Shown here in pieces: positions 6,635 through 12,337 of a DNA stretch of 12,337 bases. Made by a program: the position numbers and the translations under genes. The notes below the pieces were generated by a model that did not search any database, was not told where the DNA came from, and saw nothing but the letters and a program-made list of their open reading frames with translations. Source of the stretch: Phycisphaerales bacterium (GTDB lineage: Bacteria; Planctomycetota; Phycisphaerae; SM23-33); contig PMYM01000057.1 in assembly GCA_003171235.1 (NCBI GenBank), positions 4,325-16,661 of the forward strand. The letters run 5' to 3'. Within the stretch, counting starts at the first letter, position 1. Every line of letters starts with the position of its first letter.

Positions 6635-7023
6635 TGGCAGTGGAAGACGCTGCCGGGGCGGAAGGCGGTCTCAAAGGGGTAAACGTCGCGGAAGTCTTCC
6701 AGGCTGTCGGTGTCGGTCTTCTGCATGAGGTTGTTGTTGACCAGCAGGTAAACCATCTGGCCGAAATCCAGGGTGGCGCGGATGTTCCACCGGGCCAGCA
6801 CCGCCGGGGCCAGCAGGCCCCAGCGCTCCAGGGCTTCCTGGCGGAGACTGCGGCAGAGCTGCCGCCCGTCAACGTGCCGCGGGCCGGGCTTTTCCGACTC
6901 CTGGCCGTACATCTCCTTCACCGCCCGGGCCAGGCCTTCGTGCAGGAAGGCGAAGGCCTCCAGCGGATATCGCCCGTCGCGGCGGATGACTTCCTCCAGC
7001 TCGTTTTCCGGCTTCTGGCTCAT
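6631..7023 (-). CDS. Minf_1886 family protein (130 aa), uncharacterised
   Basis: The start ATG overlaps the metG stop as ATGA (complement of TCAT at 7020-7023), with AAGGAAG just upstream inside the metG end. The open frame extends back into metG, but the internal start is clearly right. The protein contains DGRYPLEAFAFLHEGL near the N-terminus, then RHVDGRQLCRSLRQEALERW, and a C-terminal block with FGQMVYLLVNN and DFRDVYPFE. I recognise this as the Minf_1886 family, a conserved protein of about 130-140 aa reported mainly from Planctomycetes and Verrucomicrobia. No biochemical function is established. The family call is from memory of its motifs. Coupling to metG suggests co-expression with translation genes; a direct link to aminoacylation is not shown. 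Confidence 0.85.
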   Translation of the reverse strand: MSQKPENELEEVIRRDGRYPLEAFAFLHEGLARAVKEMYGQESEKPGPRHVDGRQLCRSLRQEALERWGLLAPAVLARWNIRATLDFGQMVYLLVNNNLMQKTDTDSLEDFRDVYPFETAFRPGSVFHCQ

Positions 7024-8573
7024 AACTTCCTTGGAAACAGCATGGCGGCCTTGCCCAGCGCCTGCCCCGGCGTCAGCAGGCCCCAGCGGCCGACCTGGTC
7101 CAGCCGGCGCGGACCCGCCAGGCCAAGTTGCGAGAGCCCCTCGGCGGCCTTGTCGGGCATGAACGGCTCGAGGTAGCTCAGCACCAGCCGGACCGCCTCG
7201 GCGCAGGCGTACAGAATGCCCCCCAGCCGCTGACGCTGGGTAGCGTCCTTGGCCAGTTTGAACGGCTCGGTCACGTCGATGAACTTGTTGGTGGCGTTCA
7301 CCAAGTCCTGCACCTTGTCCAGGTAGGCATTGAAGCGGCACTGCTCCATGGCCGGCCCGGCGGCGGCGATGAGCGCCTCAGCCGCCTGCTGCACCGGCTG
7401 GGCGCCGGCTGAGGGGTCGGGCTGGGGAACCTGTGCCTGGAAATACCGCCCGATCATGTTGACCGTGCGGGCCAGCAAATTCCCCACGCCGTTGGCCAGA
7501 TCGACGTTGTATCGCAGTTGAAACGCCTGGCGGGAGAAATCGCCGTCGGCCCCGAAGGGCACCTCGCGCAGCACGAAGTAGCGGAAGGCGTCGCGGCTGT
7601 ATTCGTTGCACAGTTCGGTGATGACCTCGCGCGAGACGAAGTTGCCCAGGCTTTTGGACATCTTCTTGCCCTCGCTGGTCCACCAGCCGTGGGCGAAAAT
7701 CGTCCGCGGCAGGGGCACGTCCAGGGCCATCAGCAGGCAGGGCCAGTAGACCGTGTGGAACCAGAGAATGTCCTTGCCGATGAGCTGCAGGCTGGCCGGC
7801 CAGAAATCCCACCGCCCCTGGTCGCCCTCCTGCCCGATGGGGGGATAACCCAGGGCGGTGATGTAATTGGAGAGGGCGTCGATCCAGACGTACACGCAGT
7901 GGGTCGGGTCGTTGGGCAGGGATACGCCCCAGTTGTCCAGCTTGGCCAGGCTGCGGGAGATGGACAGGTCCTCCAGCCCGTCGGCCAGTTTGCTGAGCAC
8001 CTCGTTGCGGCGCGACTCGGGCCGGATGAACTCCGGGTGGGCCTGGATGTAAGCCAGGAGTTTCTCGCGCCACTGGCTCAGGCGGAAGAACCAGCTTGGC
8101 TCGCTGTATCGCACCAGGGGCTTGCCGGAGATGGCCGACTGGTACTGGTTTTCGCGGGCGGCGGACTCGGTGACGAATTCCTCCTGCCCCTCGTCGTACC
8201 AGCCTTCGTACTTGCCCTGGTAGACCTGGTCGCGCTGGAGCAGCCGCTCCATGATCGCCTGCAGGCGCTTCTCGTGGCGGGCGTCGCTGGTGCGGATGAA
8301 GTCGTCGTTGGAGATGTTGAGGAACTTCCAGAATTCCTGGAAGTGCACCACCACCGAGTCGGCCAGTTGCCGGGGCGTCAGGCCCTTTTCCGCGGCGGCT
8401 TTGACGATCTTGACGCCGTGCTCGTCGGCGCCGGTGAGGAACCAGGTTTGGTGGCCGCAGGCGCGGTGGTAGCGGGCCAGCACGTCGGCCGCGATGGTGG
8501 TGTAGGCATGCCCGATGTGCGGAGAGTCGTTGACGTAGTAAATCGGCGTAGTGACGTAGAACTTCTGGCCCAT
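7020..8573 (-). CDS. metG: Methionine--tRNA ligase
   Basis: The protein charges tRNA-Met with methionine using ATP in the cytoplasm and is essential for initiation and elongation. This is a class I synthetase of 517 aa from the start chosen here. The HIGH motif is at residues 19-22 (SPHIGHAY) and KMSKS at 304-308 (GKKMSKSLGN). GADEHG and the anticodon-binding region (LLARTVNMIGRYF) are in the expected places. The connective-peptide region (YEGWYDEGQEEFVTE) has no Cys knuckle, so this appears to be a zinc-free form. It ends near residue 517, without the C-terminal Trbp111-like tRNA-binding domain of longer enzymes. The start at 8573 has AAGGA 7 nt upstream; ATG 8576 or TTG 8594 are alternatives. 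It is the first gene of a coupled three-gene operon. Confidence 0.97.
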   Translation of the reverse strand: MGQKFYVTTPIYYVNDSPHIGHAYTTIAADVLARYHRACGHQTWFLTGADEHGVKIVKAAAEKGLTPRQLADSVVVHFQEFWKFLNISNDDFIRTSDARHEKRLQAIMERLLQRDQVYQGKYEGWYDEGQEEFVTESAARENQYQSAISGKPLVRYSEPSWFFRLSQWREKLLAYIQAHPEFIRPESRRNEVLSKLADGLEDLSISRSLAKLDNWGVSLPNDPTHCVYVWIDALSNYITALGYPPIGQEGDQGRWDFWPASLQLIGKDILWFHTVYWPCLLMALDVPLPRTIFAHGWWTSEGKKMSKSLGNFVSREVITELCNEYSRDAFRYFVLREVPFGADGDFSRQAFQLRYNVDLANGVGNLLARTVNMIGRYFQAQVPQPDPSAGAQPVQQAAEALIAAAGPAMEQCRFNAYLDKVQDLVNATNKFIDVTEPFKLAKDATQRQRLGGILYACAEAVRLVLSYLEPFMPDKAAEGLSQLGLAGPRRLDQVGRWGLLTPGQALGKAAMLFPRKL

Positions 8574-8604
8574 CATCCGGTCCTTGTGTCCCAAAGGTCT
8601 TCAC

Positions 8605-8634
8605 AGCATGGCCGGGAGGCCAGGAAAGGTCAAG
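8605..8634 (-). promoter_or_regulatory. Candidate promoter of the metG operon
   Basis: On the minus strand TTGACC (8634-8629) is followed after 17 bp by CATGCT (8610-8605). The -35 box is close to consensus; the -10 box is weak. The start site would lie about 25-30 nt before ATG 8573. Assigned by eye. Confidence 0.27.
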
Positions 8635-8781
8635 CCCCTGGCAGGGCATGTTCACGAGTCGTTTCACCATAGCGAGTTGATTCTTCTGATTTGGGAAGAT
8701 GTTCTCACCCAGCCCATCACTTAATCTTGCCCCCCGAACTCCCTATCGGTTAAACTCACCTCCCGCACCGTACTCGGGTGA

Positions 8782-8801
8782 ACCCCAATCACTGTTGGGG
8801 T
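8782..8801 (+). promoter_or_regulatory. Leader hairpin or operator upstream of the DUF4145 gene
   Basis: ACCCCAA (8782-8788) and TTGGGGT (8795-8801) form a perfect 7-bp inverted repeat around TCACTG. It ends 4 nt before the Shine-Dalgarno AAGGGAG of the gene at 8818. It could be a 5' UTR hairpin or a dimeric repressor site. A second weaker pairing (CACC/GGTG) lies just before it. Confidence 0.35.
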
Positions 8802-8817
8802 GTAAAGGGAGATAAGA

Positions 8818-9507
8818 ATGCGCACACTTCCGCCGAACACAGTAACTGACTGGACCGGCACTAGTAACTGGTGGATTCCGCGATCCCTGGACACAAACTG
8901 CCCCTTCTGTCGGCGTGCCGTCAACTTCGCGCTTGAAAGCCAAATTTGGGACTCAAACCGGAAAACAATGGCCTCAACCGCACGCTGCCCTGGATGCGGA
9001 GAGCACATTTCAATATGGGTGGTGGATCCCGGGCCAGCAAAGGATTCGAGCAAGAAGGGGGCGTCCTGTATCGCGATCTTCCCACCTAACGAGGACAATC
9101 ATAAGCCCATCGACGGCGCCGAGCATGTCCCAGAGGCCATCCGTCGCGCCTACAGCGAAGCAATCCAGGTTTACAACGCTAAAGTCTGGTCAGCCACTAC
9201 GACCCTGTGCCGTCGAACACTTGAAGGCATGGTCCTACACCTGACAGGGCTTCAATCAGGCAACAAACCCCTTGCACAGATGTTACGGGAGTTGCCAACT
9301 AAAGTCGATCTCGGCAAGCCGATCACTTCTCTCGCTGATAGCGTGAGGCTGGGCGGCAACTTGGGTGCCCACTTTGATATGGGTGCCGACCCTGATGAAG
9401 AGTTAGCAAAGACGATGCTCGATCTACTGGAATACTTGTTAGAGTACTTCTTCACCATCCCCAAACTTATCGAATCAGCCCAATCGGTGCTCGACAAGAA
9501 GCCTTAA
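8818..9507 (+). CDS. DUF4145 domain protein with N-terminal zinc ribbon (229 aa)
   Basis: ATG 8818 follows AAGGGAG at good spacing. Four cysteines in two pairs, C28/C31 (CPFC) and C57/C60 (CPGC), form an apparent N-terminal zinc ribbon. From about residue 100 the sequence matches the DUF4145 pattern: VPEAIRRAYSEAI, then CRRTLEGMVLHL, LRELPTK, and the hallmark SVRLGGNLGAHF near residue 185, ending with helices LLEYLLEYFF. By family knowledge DUF4145 proteins are soluble, of unknown function, and are sometimes found alone or beside restriction-modification and other defence genes. No such partner is visible here. The gene is divergent from metG and followed by about 490 bp of repeat-rich DNA. 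Its codon use looks somewhat less GC-biased than that of metG, which would fit acquisition. Confidence 0.85.
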   Translation: MRTLPPNTVTDWTGTSNWWIPRSLDTNCPFCRRAVNFALESQIWDSNRKTMASTARCPGCGEHISIWVVDPGPAKDSSKKGASCIAIFPPNEDNHKPIDGAEHVPEAIRRAYSEAIQVYNAKVWSATTTLCRRTLEGMVLHLTGLQSGNKPLAQMLRELPTKVDLGKPITSLADSVRLGGNLGAHFDMGADPDEELAKTMLDLLEYLLEYFFTIPKLIESAQSVLDKKP

Positions 9508-9578
9508 GAGAATCTTCCGCACCCAAACGACCAAGAGCGACCGTGGCAAATGCGGAGCGATGCAAGGAGAGGTTCGTC

Positions 9579-9658
9579 CAGGCCCGGAGGGCCGGCCAGA
9601 GTTTAGCCGGGGGTGGAGCGGCGACTCTTTTTCTTCTTTGTCGCCGCGCAACCCCCGG
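9579..9658 (-). repeat. Dispersed nested-hairpin repeat, copy A
   Basis: The outer stem is CCGGGGGT (9607-9614) with ACCCCCGG (9651-9658). The inner stem is GCGGCGAC (9618-9625) with GTCGCCGC (9640-9647), around a pyrimidine-rich 14-nt loop. Bases 9579-9613 are the reverse complement of 9895-9929 at 30 of 35 positions, so this is an inverted copy of the element at 9855-9929. Confidence 0.6.
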
Positions 9659-9854
9659 TAGCGGTCTTCGGAATGACCCAAAGGCAGTGACGTGGTCGCC
9701 TGGGAGGATGTGATGCTCCCTGCCGATGGTGTGGTTTTCCAAGAGGAATACTCAGGCAAGAGGAATCTGCTTCCCGAGGCTGCCACGGCATCGCGAGCAA
9801 GATCAACTTCGCACGCAGGTCAAGCCGTTCGCTCTGGGGTGATGGGCGTTTTTT

Positions 9855-9929
9855 CCGGGGGCTGTGCTCGCACGGCTACGCCGTGCTCACTTCGCCCCCG
9901 GCTAAATTCTTGCCGGCCCCTGGGGCCTG
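9855..9929 (+). repeat. Dispersed nested-hairpin repeat, copy B
   Basis: The outer stem is CCGGGGGC (9855-9862) with GCCCCCGG (9894-9901). The inner hairpin is GCACGGC-TAC-GCCGTGC (9870-9886). The flank 9895-9929 is shared with copy A in inverse orientation (30/35). The outer stem and flank are conserved between copies while the inner stem sequence differs completely. Confidence 0.6.
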
Positions 9930-9997
9930 ATTCTGCCCAGTTTGGCGATCCAGATAATCCGTCTCGGCACTTCGGTCTTTGTGAAGTCTGGGTAGAG

Positions 9998-11722
9998 TCA
10001 ATTGGGGGGGGGGGGCGGAGAATTCCCACCATTGCCGCCCTGGCCTTGGGGATTACCGCCCAGCGGGCCGGACCGGTCGCGTCCGCGGTGGCGACGGCGT
10101 CTGTGCCGGCCCTGGCCTTGGTTCTGGCCGGGGCCTTGCGGTGGGCCTGCGCTTTGGCCCTGTGGCGACAGGCCGGCCGGGGTGGACTGGCCTGTCCCCT
10201 GGGCAGGCTGATCGGGGTTGGGGCCTTGCGAGCCTCGCGGGGAAGGTTGGCCCGGCATTTCCTCACGACGGCCACGATGGCGCCGTCGGTGCCGCCGGCC
10301 TTGACCTTGGCCCTGGCCTTGATCCTGGCGTTGACCCCGGCCTTGATCCTGGCGTTGACCTTGGCCTTGATCCTGGCGTTGACCCCGGCCTTGATCCTGG
10401 CGTTGACCTTGACCTTGATCCTGGCCCTGAACCTGGCCTTGACCCTCGGCGGGCTGACGCTCCTGCACCGGCTGGACCGCCTGGTCCAGTGGCGTTTCGT
10501 CGGGCATCTCCGCCGCGGGGGGCGGCTGGGGGTGCTCCTGGGCAACCTCAGGCTCAGGTTCCGGCGCGGCTTGCGGCTGGTCCTGGATGGGCGGGGGAGC
10601 CTCTTGAGTATCGGGCGATCGGGCGTCGGCGTTTTGCCGCGCCCGTTCAGCCATGTCCTCGTCGGCCCGGGCCTGGGCCTGGGCGTGGGCCGCCTCCTGC
10701 TGGGCGGCCGCCTGCTGGGCCCGTTCCGCCGGACGCATGGCCCGCCGCGGCTGTGGGGCTAACTGCCCGGCCGGTTCGGGAATATTCCGCTCCACGATGC
10801 GTTCGTTGGCCACCACCGCCAGCGTTCCGTCGGTCAGAAGCAATCGCACCAGTTGCGTCAGCACCTGGCCTTCCAGCACTCTGCCCACCTGGGCCTCGCC
10901 GGTGCGCACCCAGGTGCCCTTGCGCGGCAACTTGGCCTGGAGCTGTTCGTAGGTCTCATCCTCGTAGCGCAGGCAACACATAAGCCGGCCGCAGCGGCCG
11001 GAGATCTTCGTCGGGTCCAGCGTGGCCTTCTGCATCTTGGCCATGCGCATGGAGACGGGCTTGAGGAACTTGAGGTATTCCTGGCAGCAGCAGCGCTGGC
11101 CGCAGCGCTCGTAGTCGGCCACCAGGCGGGCCTCGTCGCGGGCGCCCACCTGGCGCATCTCGATGCGGGTGTGGTATTGCGAGGCCAGGCGCTTGACCAG
11201 GTCGCGGAAGTCCACCCGCTGGGAGGCGATGAAGTAGAAGATAATCCGCTCGCCGCCCAGCAGGTGCTCCACGCAGACGATCTTCATGTCCAGGCCGAGT
11301 TGGCGGATGTGCTGGTCGCAGTAAGTGGCGTGTTCGTCGCCGGAACGGTCCAGGTGCTGCTGCTCGTTGAGGTCCTGGGGGGTGGCCAGGCGCATCACCC
11401 GCCCGTCGCGGGTGAAGGGATAGTCCGGCCCGTTGGCGCGGAGATAGTCTTCCAGCCGGTCGTGGTTGATGCAGCGTGGGTAGCTGGGGCAGGATGAATC
11501 GCCCAGGCCGGTCAGCACCTTGCCCAACTCCACCCCGCGTTCGCTGCGGACGACCAGCATGCAACCCGGGGCGGGGGCGGTCTCGAGGTTATGGCGGAAC
11601 AAGCCCGTCTGGGCCATGCGGCCGTAACGGACGATCACGCACTTTTCCAGAGGGGCTTCCCCCGCGCCGGCGGGTTCGCTGCCCGTCGGGTTTTCAACCG
11701 GTGGCGATGTCGGATCGGACAT
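9998..11722 (-). CDS. ricT: RicT/PSP1-family protein with long basic low-complexity tail (574 aa)
   Basis: Residues about 25-325 are the PSP1/RicT core. The signature SGRCGRLMCCLRYE begins at residue 241, and further Cys lie in CPSYPRC, YCDQH and CGQRCCC. In Bacillus subtilis the homologue (YaaT) works with RicA and RicF in an Fe-S-containing complex that promotes RNA processing by RNase Y. No RicA or RicF is in this window. The core is normal length but is followed by about 250 extra residues: Ala/Gln/Glu-rich, then Pro/Glu-rich, then alternating octapeptides G(Q/R)GQRQDQ. Two Arg clusters follow (RRHRRRHRGRR and RHRRRRHRGRDR), and the end is Gly/Asn/Pro-rich. The tail is probably disordered and RNA-binding (inference). 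The stop directly follows a C-tract of about 12. The start at 11722 has no obvious Shine-Dalgarno but a good -10 box lies upstream. Confidence 0.9.
   Translation of the reverse strand: MSDPTSPPVENPTGSEPAGAGEAPLEKCVIVRYGRMAQTGLFRHNLETAPAPGCMLVVRSERGVELGKVLTGLGDSSCPSYPRCINHDRLEDYLRANGPDYPFTRDGRVMRLATPQDLNEQQHLDRSGDEHATYCDQHIRQLGLDMKIVCVEHLLGGERIIFYFIASQRVDFRDLVKRLASQYHTRIEMRQVGARDEARLVADYERCGQRCCCQEYLKFLKPVSMRMAKMQKATLDPTKISGRCGRLMCCLRYEDETYEQLQAKLPRKGTWVRTGEAQVGRVLEGQVLTQLVRLLLTDGTLAVVANERIVERNIPEPAGQLAPQPRRAMRPAERAQQAAAQQEAAHAQAQARADEDMAERARQNADARSPDTQEAPPPIQDQPQAAPEPEPEVAQEHPQPPPAAEMPDETPLDQAVQPVQERQPAEGQGQVQGQDQGQGQRQDQGRGQRQDQGQGQRQDQGRGQRQDQGQGQGQGRRHRRRHRGRREEMPGQPSPRGSQGPNPDQPAQGTGQSTPAGLSPQGQSAGPPQGPGQNQGQGRHRRRRHRGRDRSGPLGGNPQGQGGNGGNSPPPPPN
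10301..10450. repeat. 24-bp tandem repeat inside ricT
   Basis: On the + strand about five 24-bp units start at 10319, 10343, 10367, 10391 and 10415. Each begins TTGATCCTGG and continues as TTGACC plus a variable end (CCGGCC or TTGGCC, alternating in the first three). Shorter 12-bp half-units lie on both sides. The alternation gives a 48-bp higher-order period. In ricT it encodes alternating GQGQRQDQ and GRGQRQDQ. Units this similar suggest recent expansion by slippage or recombination. Confidence 0.85.
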
Positions 11723-11768
11723 AATGGGTCAGGTCAAGCCTCTCGTCGCCCGGCATGGGCTTAGCCCG

Positions 11769-11797
11769 ATTATATCAGGCCGGCCTCCCCCTCCAAA
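11769..11797 (-). promoter_or_regulatory. Promoter of ricT with consensus -10 box
   Basis: On the minus strand there is a perfect TATAAT at 11774-11769. A partial -35 (TTTGGA at 17 bp or TTGGAG at 16 bp spacing) lies at about 11797-11791. Transcription would start near 11762, giving a leader of about 40 nt to ATG 11722. It sits in the 184-bp divergent gap between ricT and the amidase gene. Confidence 0.45.
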
Positions 11798-11906
11798 GCT
11801 GCTATTAGTCCAAGATTTCTCCTCGCCCGGCCGATATTTGCATAAGATGCCACCTTGTTTGGAGCGGCGCCGCCGCGGCGGGCGGAGCCAGGAAGAGGAT
11901 TCCGCG

Positions 11907-12337
11907 ATGCGACAACGCGTTTTAATATTGGCGGCGGGGGTGTTGGCGGCGGTGCTGGCCGGCTGCCAGGCCCAGCCCCGCATGGTGGTGGAGCAGTTGC
12001 CCATCGGCTCCATACTGGCCCATTCGTCGGCGAGTCCGCCCCGCCCAGCCGTCAACGATCCGCCGCCGGGCGAGGGCGAAGCGGCCTGGCGCCCCCTCTG
12101 CGACGAGCGGCCATGGCGATGGATCGTGCTGCACCACAGCGCCAGCGAGGTCGGCTCGGCGGCGATTTTCGACCGTGAGCATCGCGCCCGCGGCTGGGAC
12201 GGCCTGGGCTATCATTTCGTCATCGACAACGGCCAGGGCGCCCCCGACGGGCAGATCGAGGTCGGACCGCGCTGGTGGCAGCAGAAATGGGGGGCCCACA
12301 CCGGCAGCACCCCCGACAACGCCTACAACAACTACGG
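11907..12337 (+). CDS. N-acetylmuramoyl-L-alanine amidase (amidase_2/PGRP type) lipoprotein, 3' partial
   Basis: The frame is open from ATG 11907 to the window end (143 codons). GGAAGAGG at 11891-11898 is the Shine-Dalgarno. Residues 1-20 are a lipoprotein signal with the lipobox LAGC and lipidated Cys20, so the protein is probably anchored in a membrane facing the periplasm. A variable linker to about residue 70 precedes the catalytic domain: WIVLHHSAS (H76/H77), FDREHRARGWDGLGYHFVID, and GAHTG (H131). Next is NAYNNYG, where this family usually continues into GICLVGDF; that part lies past the window end. The first His of HHS and His131 are the expected zinc ligands. The enzyme cleaves the bond between N-acetylmuramic acid and L-alanine in peptidoglycan. 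The missing C-terminus may hold the third ligand and any wall-binding domain. Confidence 0.9.
   Translation, partial: MRQRVLILAAGVLAAVLAGCQAQPRMVVEQLPIGSILAHSSASPPRPAVNDPPPGEGEAAWRPLCDERPWRWIVLHHSASEVGSAAIFDREHRARGWDGLGYHFVIDNGQGAPDGQIEVGPRWWQQKWGAHTGSTPDNAYNNY

Larger units (their letters stand above)
9508..9997. other. Intergenic region with an inverted pair of palindromic repeats
   Basis: 490 bp between the stop of the DUF4145 gene and the stop of ricT, which are convergent. It contains the two repeat copies listed at 9579-9658 and 9855-9929. It also has a second copy of CCTGCCGATGGTGTG (9719-9733; the other is at 4861-4875). The open frames across it are built from repeat and antisense DNA and none has a credible start signal. 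Either large hairpin could end transcription, but neither is followed by a T-tract in the direction of its adjacent gene. Confidence 0.5.

Noticed and set aside
8574..8594. TTG start for metG at 8594
   Set aside because: The conserved MetRS N-terminus begins close to the ATG at 8573, which has AAGGA 7 nt upstream.
7518..8672. Long + strand open frame (384 codons) opposite metG
   Set aside because: It is entirely antisense to metG, whose HIGH and KMSKS motifs are intact. The Val/Gly/Ala-rich composition is the usual mirror of a GC-rich gene.
10301..10450. CRISPR-like repeat array
   Set aside because: The units are directly adjacent with no spacers and lie in frame inside ricT; it is a coding minisatellite.
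9692..10983. Long + strand frames opposite ricT, including a repetitive Leu/Ala/Ile-rich frame that looks like membrane helices and a DPGLDPGVD repeat frame
   Set aside because: Both are antisense readings of the 24-bp repeat in the ricT tail. RicT has the recognised conserved core, so these frames are shadows.

Overview
The window is GC-rich bacterial chromosome. It most resembles a member of the Planctomycetota/Verrucomicrobiota (PVC) group, probably a Phycisphaerae-like planctomycete. That placement is inferred from three things: a Minf_1886-family gene directly behind metG, a RicT/PSP1 protein with a very long basic low-complexity tail, and small secreted or membrane orphan genes separated by GC-rich dispersed palindromes. 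No rRNA, tRNA, CRISPR array, transposase or phage structural gene was seen.

Layout. (1) 1-1875 (+): the 3' part of a large TPR protein carrying a gluzincin-type HExxH metalloprotease domain. (2) 1876-6004: a loose region of orphan genes. It holds a membrane-anchored protein with about six 23-residue repeats and a DnaJ-like CxxC zinc finger (2368-3231), a 106-aa protein (3448-3768), a broken short ORF (3821-3988), a two-TM membrane protein (4002-4700), a 60-aa protein (5071-5253) and an exported protein on the minus strand (5324-6004). (3) 6089-6381: a roughly 290-bp palindromic composite repeat. (4) 8573 down to 6431 (-): a tight operon of metG, a Minf_1886-family gene and a small TM protein, joined by two ATGA stop/start overlaps. 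(5) 8818-9507 (+): a zinc-ribbon/DUF4145 protein, divergent from metG. (6) 9508-9997: a non-coding stretch with two inverted copies of a nested-hairpin repeat. (7) 11722 down to 9998 (-): ricT (PSP1 family), whose tail contains a 24-bp tandem repeat. (8) 11907-12337 (+): the start of a lipoprotein N-acetylmuramoyl-L-alanine amidase, divergent from ricT and cut by the window end.

The housekeeping part (metG operon, ricT, amidase) is ordinary. The least explained parts are a 10-bp hairpin that covers the Shine-Dalgarno of the 4002 gene just after a broken upstream frame, the repeat/zinc-finger fusion at 2368, the palindromic element families, and the expanded tail of RicT with a homopolymer at its stop codon. 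I found no clear evidence of a complete new defence or metabolic system. The items above are leads only.
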